From NCBI GenBank assembly GCA_045544035.1, contig JAZPYE010000016.1, positions 62,001-126,000 on the forward strand: 64,000 nt of DNA, given 5' to 3'. The position numbers were made by a program, and so were the translations under genes. The stretch comes from SIG587 sp045544035. GTDB lineage: Bacteria > Bacillota > Clostridia > Oscillospirales > Acutalibacteraceae. Of the stretch, positions 17,421 through 26,800 are shown one piece after another; within the stretch, counting starts at the first letter, position 1; each line of letters starts with the position of its first letter. The notes under the pieces were generated by a model. The model worked only from the letters and a program-made list of their open reading frames with translations, was not told where the DNA came from and made no database searches.

Positions 17421-18516
17421 ATTTGAGAATTATATCACATATTTTGTCAACATCAGCTATATCAAGGTCTGCATAAAGCGGAAGCGTAAGTACTCTATCG
17501 GCAACAAACTTTGCCACAGGTGTTTTGCTTGAATCACCGCAGGGTAATTCTTTATAGCAATCATATTCATTGGCAAGGGGATAAAAATATTTTCTTGCAA
17601 CAATCTCATGCTCTTTTAGTTTTTCAAATATCTCATTTCTTGTGTATTTATAATCCTTAAAAACAACCGGGAAATAAGCATAGTTTGAAGTAACCCCCTG
17701 TTGCTCTTTGCACAGCACTATTCCCTCAATACCCCCAAGGCGTTCACGGTAATGCTCCACAACATCTTTCCGCTTTGCAATTTCTTCATTTATATGGCGA
17801 AGGTTGCATATACCCATAGCTGCCTGAAACTCGTTCATTTTAGCGTTTCCGCCCACAAAGGCAACCTGCTCGGCGCCACGAATCCCAAAGTTTTTAAGGT
17901 CATTCAGCAGTTGCACAAGGCTATCATCACTAAACGTAACGGCGCCGCCCTCAATAGTGTTAAACACCTTTGTAGCGTGGAAACTGAACATAGAGGCATC
18001 ACCAAAATTGGCAACATTAACCCCGTTCTTTGTAACACCAAAAGCATGTGCGGCATCATATATAACCTTAAGATTATATTTATCGGCAATGGCCTTTATT
18101 GCATTCACATCGCAGATATTTCCGTAAACGTGAACGGGAACAATGGCGCAGGTTTTCTCGGTTATAAGCGCCTCTATCTTTGTTACATCCATCGTGTAAT
18201 CGGCATCATTCACATCGCAAAAAACAGGCTCAAGACCATTTCTGACAATGGAATGAATGGTGGAAGCAAAGGTAAAAGGTGTGGTGATAACCTGGCCGCC
18301 TGCAGGCAAATTCATTGCGGCTATCACGTTTTCAAGAGCAAGGTGACCGTTAGTGTATAAAGTAACGTGAGGGGTGTCAAGAAAGGATTCAAGCTCATTT
18401 TGAAACTGCTTGTGCTTTACACCCATATTGGTAAGCCAATGGCTGTCCCAAAGCTCTTTTATTTCTTCACAATATTCCTCAAATTCGGGCATTGAGGAAC
18501 GGGTTACGTTTATCAT
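17419..18516 (-). CDS. DegT/DnrJ/EryC1/StrS-family sugar aminotransferase
   Basis: 365 residues. The PLP-dependent fold is shown by YTNGHLAL near residue 55, the DAAHAFG stretch near 155 and FSFHATKVFNTIEGG near 178, whose Lys binds PLP. Relatives such as VioA and FdtB transfer an amino group to 4- or 3-keto-dTDP-6-deoxysugars. With rmlA and rmlB in the same operon, dTDP-4-keto-6-deoxyglucose is a likely substrate (inference). It is the last gene of the 16-kb operon, downstream of the ATP-grasp gene. Confidence 0.85.
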   Translation of the reverse strand: MINVTRSSMPEFEEYCEEIKELWDSHWLTNMGVKHKQFQNELESFLDTPHVTLYTNGHLALENVIAAMNLPAGGQVITTPFTFASTIHSIVRNGLEPVFCDVNDADYTMDVTKIEALITEKTCAIVPVHVYGNICDVNAIKAIADKYNLKVIYDAAHAFGVTKNGVNVANFGDASMFSFHATKVFNTIEGGAVTFSDDSLVQLLNDLKNFGIRGAEQVAFVGGNAKMNEFQAAMGICNLRHINEEIAKRKDVVEHYRERLGGIEGIVLCKEQQGVTSNYAYFPVVFKDYKYTRNEIFEKLKEHEIVARKYFYPLANEYDCYKELPCGDSSKTPVAKFVADRVLTLPLYADLDIADVDKICDIILK

Positions 18517-18537
18517 AATATGTGTACTTCCTTCTTT

Positions 18538-19764
18538 CTAATACAACTCAGGGAGCAGGTCCCTACGCATCATATCCTCGCCGCAGGAGTTAATTACACG
18601 CAGCTCCTTTACCGCAATATTATGCTTGCTATTCAGTTCTTCAACGGTATTTCCAACCATAGAGAAACCGGCAATTCTATCCCCTGAATTTGCAACACTG
18701 TCGAATTCGGAGCCCTTTGATTTGAAGCAATAATAATCAGTAATTACGCCTTTGTCTTTAAGCTCATCAAAATTTTCAAGATGGTCAAATATTCCCGGCT
18801 TACAATATATAAACTCAGTTGCAAAAAATTGCTCATTCGGGCGCTCGCTTCGAACACAGGGAAATTTTCCGAGGGTAAGGTCAACAACAGCTCCTATAAC
18901 ATCAAAGCCCGAAAGCTTTTTTATCATTATAAACTTTTCACCGCCGCCGGTGCGGGCACTGAACTCAAGCACATAGGCTCTTTCACCATCAGAAATCATT
19001 TGAATCAGCATCGGTGAATTTTTTAAATTAAAGGCATCTGCTATCTGCTGTGCGGTTTGCGCTATCTGCTGTTTAAGACTTTGCGGCATTTTCTCGGGTG
19101 ACTTTGAACGGAAAATAACAAATTTATCCTCCTCGGGAATTTTGTCAAGCTGAGAAACACTAAGAACGTGTGCCACACCGTTTTCAACATAAACATCCAC
19201 ACTAAGCTCAGGGCCGTCAATAAATTCTTCAACAATAGCCGTGCCCGTTCTGCTTAATTTAACGGCATTTTCAAAAGCGTCTTTAAGCTCAAAAATATCC
19301 GTAACTTTTTTCACACCCTTAGAGCTGTTGCAATCCACGGGTTTAACAATTAACGGGTACCTTAATTCTTTGAGTCGCTGATTTTCAAGCTTTGCCATAA
19401 CTGCGAACTTAGCGGTGGATATATTCTTTTCGGCAAAGATTTTTTTCATATATGATTTGTTAGTAACATTCAGAGCCGTTTGATAATCTATATAACAAGG
19501 CAGACCCAATTCCTCAGAAACCTTTGCAACGGTCAGCAATGCCTGGTCGGTGCATACCGTAATAATAAAATCTACCTTCTCATCCCTTGCAACTCGGGTA
19601 ATGGCCTCCACATCAAGTGTTGACTCCCGATAAAAAATATCGGCATAAGGCTTTGCAACAGGATTTTCAAAGTAGTCTGCCAATACCGTTACAATACCTC
19701 TGCTTCTCAAATCGTTAAGCAAGGCTATCTGAGGTAATCCGCCGGCAAGAACTAATGCCTTCAC
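18538..19764 (-). CDS. ATP-grasp ligase of unknown substrate (first of two)
   Basis: About 408 residues. An N-terminal Rossmann-like domain (VKALVLAGGLPQ) precedes an ATP-grasp domain: YPLIVKPVDCNSSKGV near residue 135, EEFIDGPELSVD near 190 and EFSARTGGGEKF near 275. Start chosen as GTG at 19764, eight bases after GGAGG; an upstream TTG lies inside that site. ATP-grasp enzymes join a carboxylate to an amine through an acyl phosphate; substrates cannot be read from sequence. It sits between the aminotransferase and the small membrane protein. Confidence 0.82.
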   Translation of the reverse strand: MKALVLAGGLPQIALLNDLRSRGIVTVLADYFENPVAKPYADIFYRESTLDVEAITRVARDEKVDFIITVCTDQALLTVAKVSEELGLPCYIDYQTALNVTNKSYMKKIFAEKNISTAKFAVMAKLENQRLKELRYPLIVKPVDCNSSKGVKKVTDIFELKDAFENAVKLSRTGTAIVEEFIDGPELSVDVYVENGVAHVLSVSQLDKIPEEDKFVIFRSKSPEKMPQSLKQQIAQTAQQIADAFNLKNSPMLIQMISDGERAYVLEFSARTGGGEKFIMIKKLSGFDVIGAVVDLTLGKFPCVRSERPNEQFFATEFIYCKPGIFDHLENFDELKDKGVITDYYCFKSKGSEFDSVANSGDRIAGFSMVGNTVEELNSKHNIAVKELRVINSCGEDMMRRDLLPELY

Positions 19765-19784
19765 TTGTTTTTCCTCCAAAAAAA

Positions 19785-20054
19785 TTACTCTTCTTCCGTA
19801 TCGGCAGTATTTATAACCAACGCCTTTTTCTTTTCAAGATACATTCCCACAAGGCCGAATCCAACAGAAATGGAGCACACTCTTATTACCCAGGGGAAAT
19901 ACTGCTTATAAATAAATGCACACAGTGCTGTGGCTGCTTCGCCGCCGATTATAAGGGCAACTATATAACCCACCAACGCAAGAGCGCCGGCAAACAAGGT
20001 TGCCAACACGCCTATAGAGAATACAGTTAATAATACTTTACTTACTTTTTTCAT
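19785..20054 (-). CDS. Small two-span membrane protein next to a TRAP-type permease
   Basis: 89 residues. Two hydrophobic segments are visible (~7-36 and ~50-72), joined by a short loop with GGEAATALC and FIYKQYFPW. The end is polar and acidic. ATG at 20054 has AGGAGG upstream; a longer frame reaching 20126 overlaps the permease gene and lacks a ribosome site. Position suggests a partner of the permease, taking the place of the usual four-span DctQ subunit, but it does not look like DctQ. Function unknown. Confidence 0.7.
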   Translation of the reverse strand: MKKVSKVLLTVFSIGVLATLFAGALALVGYIVALIIGGEAATALCAFIYKQYFPWVIRVCSISVGFGLVGMYLEKKKALVINTADTEEE

Positions 20055-20073
20055 ATCACATATCCTCCTGAAA

Positions 20074-21417
20074 TTACAGTCCCATAATAGGAAGTATACC
20101 AAGCAAACAAAGAACCGATAAAACATAGTGGAGTCCCACCCATATCATACAGTTAATTGTTGTGGATTTCATATCCGACTTGGCTATACCCATTGCGGTA
20201 TACATACAAATTGCCAAGGGAGGTGTCATGCCTTCCATTGCTCCCGTAATAACAGGAAGCATTGCCGCCGCTAACAGGGGATTTCCGCCTGCTGCGGCAA
20301 ATATAGATATAATTGTTCCGCCGAATATTTTGGTTTGAGCAGTGCCGGGGAACACCATTCCGAGAATAGAGGTTATTGCAGGAAGGATAAAAGCAAGAGC
20401 AACTTTTGAAAGATTAAAGCTCTCAATATATGTTCCTATATTGGTACCTATATCGGTTGCCGAGAATAGATTGCTTATGCAATATGCGAAGAATATGGTT
20501 GCACCAACAGGAACTATTCCCGTAACAGATTTCGCAATGGTATCAACCAATGCTTTTGGTTTCATACCCTTATTCACAAGTAGTGCATAAGCGGCTGCAA
20601 GTCCCGGTGTAAAAAGAAGCAGACTGCTTGAGAAGTTTGATGCGCCTGCACCAAGCCTTTCGGTAAAGAAGTTGGACTTAAATAAGTAATCAATAATAAA
20701 AGGAGCAAGAATTATAACCGGCAACAAAAGATTTTTCCAACCCTTTTTTAGTGTCTCTTTCAGGTTTGGGATATCCTCGGGGTCCATTGGCTTAACCTTA
20801 TGAATTCTGCAGAACACATAAAGTGTTATAATTCGCTGTAATATAAACCATATTGCTATGCCCCACATTACAATCCAAAAGGTAGACTGAGACATTTCCG
20901 CACCGCTATACTCATTATAGCAGGCAAGAGCCGCAACTATAACACCAGCAGGGGGTATCATATTACCCATTGTGCTGGCTGCAGACTCAACGTTAGCCGC
21001 AAGATGACGAGGGAAGCCTGATTTTATCATAGCAGGAATTGTAAACACACCTGTAGTGGCAACATTTCCTGCACCGCTTCCCGAAAGGGCTCCCATAAAG
21101 GTACTTCCTATTACGGCAGTAAAACCTGCACCACCACGGAAACGACCAAATATTGCCACTATAACTGCCACTACGGTATCCACCGCTTTGGTAGCATCAA
21201 GAACCTTTGCAAGTACCAAAAAGCCTATAATTGAATAGAACAGCGTGTCCTTAGCCGTTTTTCCCACGTAGGTGAATATGTTGCCAAATTCACCCGTAAG
21301 CAAAAGCATAAGAATAAATCCATAAAACATACATTCATAAATAGGTCTTTTAAAAACCAGGAATGTAACACAAATTACAGCTAATAATGCTAAAATGTAG
21401 AAAATTTCTATTGGCAT
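20074..21417 (-). CDS. TRAP transporter large permease (DctM-like)
   Basis: About 447 residues and very hydrophobic, with some 11-13 membrane segments. DctM-type hallmarks are FMGALSGSGAGNVATTG near residue 110, the IPPAGV turn near 155, and their inverted counterparts FPGTAQTKIFGG and GAMEGMTPPLA near 365-410. ATG at 21417 is preferred because GGAG is eight bases away; the ATG two codons upstream is too close. TRAP systems use a periplasmic or lipoprotein substrate-binding protein and a DctQ subunit, and neither is adjacent. Placement inside a polysaccharide operon is unusual. Confidence 0.85.
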   Translation of the reverse strand: MPIEIFYILALLAVICVTFLVFKRPIYECMFYGFILMLLLTGEFGNIFTYVGKTAKDTLFYSIIGFLVLAKVLDATKAVDTVVAVIVAIFGRFRGGAGFTAVIGSTFMGALSGSGAGNVATTGVFTIPAMIKSGFPRHLAANVESAASTMGNMIPPAGVIVAALACYNEYSGAEMSQSTFWIVMWGIAIWFILQRIITLYVFCRIHKVKPMDPEDIPNLKETLKKGWKNLLLPVIILAPFIIDYLFKSNFFTERLGAGASNFSSSLLLFTPGLAAAYALLVNKGMKPKALVDTIAKSVTGIVPVGATIFFAYCISNLFSATDIGTNIGTYIESFNLSKVALAFILPAITSILGMVFPGTAQTKIFGGTIISIFAAAGGNPLLAAAMLPVITGAMEGMTPPLAICMYTAMGIAKSDMKSTTINCMIWVGLHYVLSVLCLLGILPIMGL

Positions 21418-21447
21418 AATCATTTCTCCTTTTTTATCCGAAAAGAT

Positions 21448-22458
21448 TTAAATCTTTGTTATAAATAATTCTTTATATCCTTTGCCACCGTACGCAACTT
21501 TAAAACATTGGTCCGGCACATGGTTACCCATGCACCACTGAACAATGGCTTTTGGCAAATTGCATCCTGCCATGTGGCTGAAGGGATAACCACCGCCAAA
21601 GCGGGCATTCATTTCAAGAATATAGGGTTTACCATCGACTAAAAACACATCACAGTCCATATTTGCTATGTGCTTTGTAAGTGTTCCCAGCCTCTCGCAC
21701 TCTGCTTTTATGGCAGGCTCATCAACTATTTCGGCAATATCGGTTTCCCCTGCACGCATAGCAATTTTTTTCTTGGCTATAACAGAACAGTGTTTTCCGT
21801 TTAAATCGTTTATAATATCTGCGCCATATTCCTGTCCCTTAAGAAATTCCTGATAAATTATCTGCTCATCTGCCGAAACTGCATCCGATTCATATTTTAA
21901 ATAGGAACGGCTTATTGTACGGGTGTTTCGGCGGAAATAGTAAAGCAAAGCCATTTCATCCTCCGCCACGCTCATTGCAATGGAGCCACAACCGAAACGG
22001 GGCTTTACTATTATAGGATAACTGAGTTCGCCGCTATCAACAGCGCGCAACACCTGTTGCAGTGATAGATAGGTTTTTGGCACATTAAAACCATTTTCTT
22101 TAAGAAAAAGATAGGTTTTCCATTTATCATTACAAATCTCAATAAGTTCGGGCTCAGAAACAATAACCCTTGTGCCCACAGCCGCGAAATTTTCTTTGCT
22201 ACGGGCAAGCACCAATAAATCTATATCAAAAAGGGAAATAAGAACATCTATCTTATTTTCCTTGCAGTAATCAAGCAGAAAGGGGATATAATTGTCATCA
22301 TAGATAAGAGGCGATATAACACTTTTATCGGCATAATGGAAGGCAACGGTTTTATCATCAGAATTGCAGACATGCACCTGACCGCTGTCCCCCAGCACCT
22401 CTTTGAAATATTTAACCATATACGCTCGGCGTCCCACCGAGGTGAGTAATACATTCAT
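21448..22458 (-). CDS. ATP-grasp ligase of unknown substrate (second of two)
   Basis: About 336 residues. It begins MNVLLTSVGRRAYMVKYF, typical of a group of carbamoyl-phosphate-synthase-like ATP-grasp proteins. The domain shows YPIIVKPRFGCGS near residue 130, QEFLKGQEYGADI near 180 and EMNARFGGGYPFSH near 275. ATG at 22458 is supported by GGAG upstream; the longer frame has no ribosome site. It differs clearly from the ATP-grasp protein at 18538-19764, so the two may act on different substrates or in sequence. Confidence 0.82.
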   Translation of the reverse strand: MNVLLTSVGRRAYMVKYFKEVLGDSGQVHVCNSDDKTVAFHYADKSVISPLIYDDNYIPFLLDYCKENKIDVLISLFDIDLLVLARSKENFAAVGTRVIVSEPELIEICNDKWKTYLFLKENGFNVPKTYLSLQQVLRAVDSGELSYPIIVKPRFGCGSIAMSVAEDEMALLYYFRRNTRTISRSYLKYESDAVSADEQIIYQEFLKGQEYGADIINDLNGKHCSVIAKKKIAMRAGETDIAEIVDEPAIKAECERLGTLTKHIANMDCDVFLVDGKPYILEMNARFGGGYPFSHMAGCNLPKAIVQWCMGNHVPDQCFKVAYGGKGYKELFITKI

Positions 22459-22459
22459 T

Positions 22460-22906
22460 TTATTTCTCCTGTTTGAAACGGTATATAAGATGGACATCCT
22501 CGGGTCTCGGCTCATCCTGTGCAGTGTATGGCACAAAACCAAGCCCTTCATATAGCGCTATTGCCGCATTATTTGAGGCATCGGTATAAAGATGCGCGGC
22601 GGCAATTCCTTTACTTATACATATATCAAGAAACTGCTTCACTGCCGCCTTGGCATAGCCCTTGCCTCTTGCCTCGGGCAGCGTTGCCACAACCGAAATA
22701 TACGCCGTGTTATTTATAAGGTTTTCGGTGTATCCTGCCACAAGAGCGACCATCTTCCCGTTTTCCAGAGTATAGCAAAGGGTTGCCCTTTGGCAAAATT
22801 TTTGTGCCAAGTCATAAAGCTCCTGCTTTTTTGAAAGGGGCACGGGAAAAGAATTATCCACTCTTTTTAAGAACTCTAACAAATCTTCAAATTTTAGTTT
22901 TTGCAT
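22460..22906 (-). CDS. GNAT-family N-acetyltransferase
   Basis: 148 residues. The acetyl-CoA-binding loop ARGKGYAKAAV near residue 90 and the C-terminal NNAAIALYEGLGF motif near 120 are characteristic. It acetylates a primary amine. In this context an amino sugar or an amino acid headed for the glycan is a reasonable guess (inference). It overlaps the flippase gene stop by one base and lies one base before the second ATP-grasp gene. Confidence 0.85.
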   Translation of the reverse strand: MQKLKFEDLLEFLKRVDNSFPVPLSKKQELYDLAQKFCQRATLCYTLENGKMVALVAGYTENLINNTAYISVVATLPEARGKGYAKAAVKQFLDICISKGIAAAHLYTDASNNAAIALYEGLGFVPYTAQDEPRPEDVHLIYRFKQEK

Positions 22907-24333
22907 TATTTTTTCTCTTTTACTGCTTTAAGAACTCCCAAAAGCTGCATAAACGGTTTCATTTTCGCAATTATTGAAATAAGCAGATAAACCGCTACTC
23001 CCACAAAAATTTGTATAGCCAACGTGGCTACAGCACTAAGGCCCAAAAGGCCCACCGCCAGCACACAGCCGCACATAAAAGCCGATGCCGCAAAGGATGG
23101 TAAAATATCTCGCATTTGTTCAAAATATGAATAATCTATAAGTTTTTTGTTGGGGAATGCATTTACGAAACAGCTTATAAAGGTCGTAACCACCCCTGTT
23201 AATGCAATTGCTATGGGTGACTCAAAGAATACCACTGCTATTATTATCGCCAAAAGCCCGTAGCTTTTCTTGATTATTTCAAGTTTTAAAAATATATCAC
23301 TTCGGCCCATTGCGTTTATGGCCTGCAAGTTGCAGGAATGAACGGGATAAAAGGCGGCTGAAAAACAAAATATCTGAAGATATGGCACGCATGGGAGCCA
23401 CTTATCCGTGAGCAATAACTTTATAAGCGGTTCGGCCACACCTGCAAGGCCTGCCATCATTGGAAAAACTATATAAGCGCTCAAGGTAATGGAATTACGC
23501 ATCATTACTTTAAGCTCTTCTTTTTTATCCTGCTGTTTTGACATTGCAGGCAGCATAACGCTTTGCACCGTGCTGTTAATGCTGTTCATAAGAAATTGGG
23601 GGAACTGCTTTCCTCTGTTATAAAAGCCAAGGGTGGCGCTATCATATTTTTTACCGATTACAAGGCCCTGCAGGTCTTGATATAATGTATCCAAAAGTCC
23701 TGAAAGCAAAAGCTTCCAACCGTAGGAAAACAGCACCTTGACTCTGGCGAAATTCACGGCAAAGCGAAGCTTTATTTTCGCAGTAAAGCACATTACCGCC
23801 GCCGCAACAAACACGTTAAGCATTGTTTGTGCCACAAGCGCCCAAAGACCGCCGCCAAGGAGCGCTATTACTATTCCTACTATTCCCGAAATTAAAATGG
23901 CGCCGATATTGCTATAGAATACCTTTTTGAAATCCAAATCCCTGCTTACTTTAGCAAGCTGAACAGAGTTAAGGGCGCCCGGGAAAAGCATCAGTGCCAG
24001 TACACGAAGGGGCCAAACAAGTTCGGGCATTGCATAAAACTGTGCAATAAGCGGTGTGGCAAAGAAAATAACCGAATAAAGCACACCTGCAATACCTAAG
24101 GTAACCCAAAGAACCGAGGAATAATCCTCATCTGTCACATCCTTATTCTGAATAAGCGCCGTGCTAAAGCCCGTTTGAATAAAAACATTTGCAAGGGATG
24201 TGAATATTACCATTATAGAAAGCACGCCGTAATGCTCGGGTGATAAAATACGTGCTAATATAATTTGTAAAACAAACTGAACGCCCTGAACACCGAAACG
24301 CTCAAGAAGCTTCCAGAGAAATGCTTTTTTCAT
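22906..24333 (-). CDS. Wzx-like lipopolysaccharide/oligosaccharide flippase
   Basis: 475 residues with about 12-14 hydrophobic segments. The opening LWKLLERFGVQGVQFVLQI, then LARILSPEHYGVLSI and FIQTGFSTALIQNKDV, are typical of the MOP-superfamily polysaccharide transporters such as TuaB and WzxC. It would flip a lipid-linked repeat unit to the outer face of the membrane. A single flippase in the operon fits a Wzy-type pathway. Confidence 0.9.
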   Translation of the reverse strand: MKKAFLWKLLERFGVQGVQFVLQIILARILSPEHYGVLSIMVIFTSLANVFIQTGFSTALIQNKDVTDEDYSSVLWVTLGIAGVLYSVIFFATPLIAQFYAMPELVWPLRVLALMLFPGALNSVQLAKVSRDLDFKKVFYSNIGAILISGIVGIVIALLGGGLWALVAQTMLNVFVAAAVMCFTAKIKLRFAVNFARVKVLFSYGWKLLLSGLLDTLYQDLQGLVIGKKYDSATLGFYNRGKQFPQFLMNSINSTVQSVMLPAMSKQQDKKEELKVMMRNSITLSAYIVFPMMAGLAGVAEPLIKLLLTDKWLPCVPYLQIFCFSAAFYPVHSCNLQAINAMGRSDIFLKLEIIKKSYGLLAIIIAVVFFESPIAIALTGVVTTFISCFVNAFPNKKLIDYSYFEQMRDILPSFAASAFMCGCVLAVGLLGLSAVATLAIQIFVGVAVYLLISIIAKMKPFMQLLGVLKAVKEKK

Positions 24334-24356
24334 TTTAATCTCCTGAAATCACACAT

Positions 24357-25304
24357 TTAATCGGCATATATTTTTTTCTTTAATAACTTCCTTTTTATAT
24401 GTCGCTTAAACGCAAGATAGATAACATATAGCTTATGTTTTATCTCGCCATAATCCTTTAAAAATTGTGTAAAAGTAATTTGTCCTTCCAAAACTGCTTT
24501 TATCATAAAATAAAAGCACTGATACTCGATAACCTTTATTTCCTTTTCACCGGCGTGCTTTGTGGCGTAGGACATAAGTTCCTTTTGCCATTTTTTTTGC
24601 TTTGAATAGTCGAATTTATACGTAGCGCTAAAGGAACTGCCGTGGGTTGTTACATGCCTGTAGGCACTCATTTTTTCCTGCATACAGTACACCTTGCCGT
24701 TGCAAAGCAAAGCAAAATACAAAAGTCTATCACCGGGGGATAAGCCCTTTTCCATAATGCTGTTATCAAATGTATCATCCTGATAATAATTTTTATACAT
24801 TATCGTTGCCAACTGACCGGGCATTATTTCACTGAAAAAGTGTCTAAAGGAATATTCCTCGTCCTCACACTCTGGATAGGTCTCGCCGTTTGGCAGGGAG
24901 TCCTCCCCCACCACAACGCAGTTGTGTGCAACGGCAATATATTCGGGGTGTGTTTCCAAAAAGGTTATCTGCTTTTCCAGCTTGTTTTCATCGGTCCAAA
25001 AATCATCGCCTTCAAGAGCAATCATATATTTTCCCCTACAGCGAAGTTTCAAGTCTCGAGCATTGTTGCACTGCATATTGTGCATGTTCTTTTCACGATA
25101 AAACATTGTGAAAAAACCGGGATGTTTTTTTTCATATTCTTTAAGTATTGCGCGAGTATTATCGGTAGAACAATCCTCTCCTACCAAAACCTCAAACTTA
25201 TACTTTGTTTTTTGCATCAGAATGCTGTCCAGTGCCCTTGCAATATAGTTTTCGTGGTTATAGGTAGCGACATAAACGCTTAAAACAATATCGTTCTCGC
25301 TCAT
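24357..25304 (-). CDS. Glycosyltransferase family 2
   Basis: 315 residues. The GT-A fold opens SVYVATYNHENYI, has GEDCSTDNT near residue 42 and EGDDFW near 96, which supplies the metal-binding acidic residues. It would add one sugar to a lipid-linked oligosaccharide on the inner membrane face. Its ATG overlaps the rmlC stop (ATGA), so translation is coupled. Confidence 0.9.
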   Translation of the reverse strand: MSENDIVLSVYVATYNHENYIARALDSILMQKTKYKFEVLVGEDCSTDNTRAILKEYEKKHPGFFTMFYREKNMHNMQCNNARDLKLRCRGKYMIALEGDDFWTDENKLEKQITFLETHPEYIAVAHNCVVVGEDSLPNGETYPECEDEEYSFRHFFSEIMPGQLATIMYKNYYQDDTFDNSIMEKGLSPGDRLLYFALLCNGKVYCMQEKMSAYRHVTTHGSSFSATYKFDYSKQKKWQKELMSYATKHAGEKEIKVIEYQCFYFMIKAVLEGQITFTQFLKDYGEIKHKLYVIYLAFKRHIKRKLLKKKIYAD

Positions 25305-25891
25305 TTTTTAAGTCCTTTCCACTTTTGGTCCTTATCGGAAAGGTTAAGAGGAGTACCGTCTTTAAGGGTATAGCCCTCAGATGAGCAGTTGCCCTTGTAT
25401 TCTCCTATAACCTCAGGCCACTCAATGCCGATTTCCGGGTCGTTCCAGGCAAGGCCGCCCTCATCACCGGGGCGATAGAAATCAGTCACCTTATAGCAAA
25501 ATTCCGCAGTTTCGGAAAGCACCAAAAAGCCGTGGGCAAAACCTTCGGAAATGTAAAACTCCTTTTTGTTTTCCTCGGTGAGTTCAACACCAAACCATTT
25601 GCCGTAGGTTTTGCTGCCTTTTCTAATGTCAACAGCAACATCGAAAACCCTGCCCTTAATAACGCGGACAAGTTTTCCCTGGGGGAATTCCTTTTGGAAA
25701 TGAAGACCACGGAGCACGCCCTTAACCGACATACTCTGGTTATCCTGAACGAAGACCATATTAAGTCCCGCTTCTTGCATATCATTTTGGTTATAGGTCT
25801 CCATAAAATAGCCGCGACTGTCACCGTGAACGGCAGGCTCGATAATGTAAAGGCCCTCAATATCGCATTTTGTAACCTTAATTTGTCCCAT
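25301..25891 (-). CDS. rmlC: dTDP-4-dehydrorhamnose 3,5-epimerase
   Basis: 196 residues. Cupin motifs of RmlC are clear: GDSRGYFMETYN near residue 23, QDNQSMS near 49, GVLRGLHFQ near 58 with the catalytic His, and the Tyr-containing FCYKVTDFY near 131. It epimerises C3 and C5 of dTDP-4-keto-6-deoxyglucose. Its start overlaps the rmlD stop by one base. Confidence 0.96.
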   Translation of the reverse strand: MGQIKVTKCDIEGLYIIEPAVHGDSRGYFMETYNQNDMQEAGLNMVFVQDNQSMSVKGVLRGLHFQKEFPQGKLVRVIKGRVFDVAVDIRKGSKTYGKWFGVELTEENKKEFYISEGFAHGFLVLSETAEFCYKVTDFYRPGDEGGLAWNDPEIGIEWPEVIGEYKGNCSSEGYTLKDGTPLNLSDKDQKWKGLKK

Positions 25892-26799
25892 CAGTATTGA
25901 ATCTCCTTTAAATATCTTTCAAGTGCATCCTGCCAGGTGGGCAGGGGGTTAAAGCCGTTCAATTTGAGCTTTGATTTATCAAGGCGACTGTTAAAAGGTC
26001 TTGCCGCTTTTGATACACCATATTCAACGGTGGTAACGGGTAACACATTGGTGGTGTACCCTGCCGCTTTAAAAATTGCAACAGCAAAATCGTACCAGCT
26101 TATATATCCACCCTCGTTGGTGGCGTGATAGTAGCCGTATTTCTCGGTTTCGGCCATATCAACAAGCAAGCGTGATAAATCGGCAGTATAGGTAGGTGTG
26201 CCTATCTGGTCATTAACAACACGAAGTGTATCGTATTTCTTGCCCACGTTAAGCATTGTTTTTATAAAATTGTTTCCGTTAACACCAAAAACCCAGGCAA
26301 TACGGACAATGAAAAATTTTTCAATGGTATTTGCCACCGCAAGCTCACCTTGGAGCTTGGTTGCTCCATAAACGCTTAACGGAGCATAGTCCTTGCAGTC
26401 AGCAGCCCAGGGCTCACTTCCCTTGCCACTGAACACATAGTCGGTGCTGATATAAATCATTTTGCAGTCAAGCTCTTTTGCCACTTTTGCAATATTCTCG
26501 GTACCTTTTACGTTGATGGCGAAAACCTTTTCCTTGTTTTCCTCATCCTCAGCCGCATCAACCGCGGTCCAGGCGGCACAATGCACAACAACATCGGGCG
26601 AAATTTGCCCGATGGTGTTTTTTACGGCATCGCCATCGGTAATATCAAGTGAAACATAGGGCATTTGGGCGACGGCAGTTTCTGCACCCGCATAGGAGGG
26701 GTGAATGTCGCTGCCAATGCACTCGTATCCTCTTTTTTTGGCTTCAAGCATAACATCGTGGCCAAGCTGGCCGCAAACACCTGTAACAAAAATTTTCAT
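25891..26799 (-). CDS. rmlD: dTDP-4-dehydrorhamnose reductase
   Basis: About 302 residues from the ATG at 26799, one base after the rmlB stop; an upstream extension would run into rmlB. SDR motifs are VTGVCGQLG at the N-terminus, STDYVFSG near residue 113 and YGATKLQGE near 139 (YxxxK). It reduces the 4-keto group to give dTDP-L-rhamnose, the last step. Confidence 0.96.
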   Translation of the reverse strand: MKIFVTGVCGQLGHDVMLEAKKRGYECIGSDIHPSYAGAETAVAQMPYVSLDITDGDAVKNTIGQISPDVVVHCAAWTAVDAAEDEENKEKVFAINVKGTENIAKVAKELDCKMIYISTDYVFSGKGSEPWAADCKDYAPLSVYGATKLQGELAVANTIEKFFIVRIAWVFGVNGNNFIKTMLNVGKKYDTLRVVNDQIGTPTYTADLSRLLVDMAETEKYGYYHATNEGGYISWYDFAVAIFKAAGYTTNVLPVTTVEYGVSKAARPFNSRLDKSKLKLNGFNPLPTWQDALERYLKEIQY

Positions 26800-26800
26800 T

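Noticed and set aside
17701..18360. 219-residue plus-strand open frame
   Set aside because: Antisense shadow of the DegT aminotransferase gene; no ribosome site and no recognisable motif.
20055..20126. Upstream extension of the small TRAP-associated protein
   Set aside because: It overlaps the permease gene, has no Shine-Dalgarno sequence and adds Cys/Phe-rich residues unlike a signal; ATG 20054 has AGGAGG.
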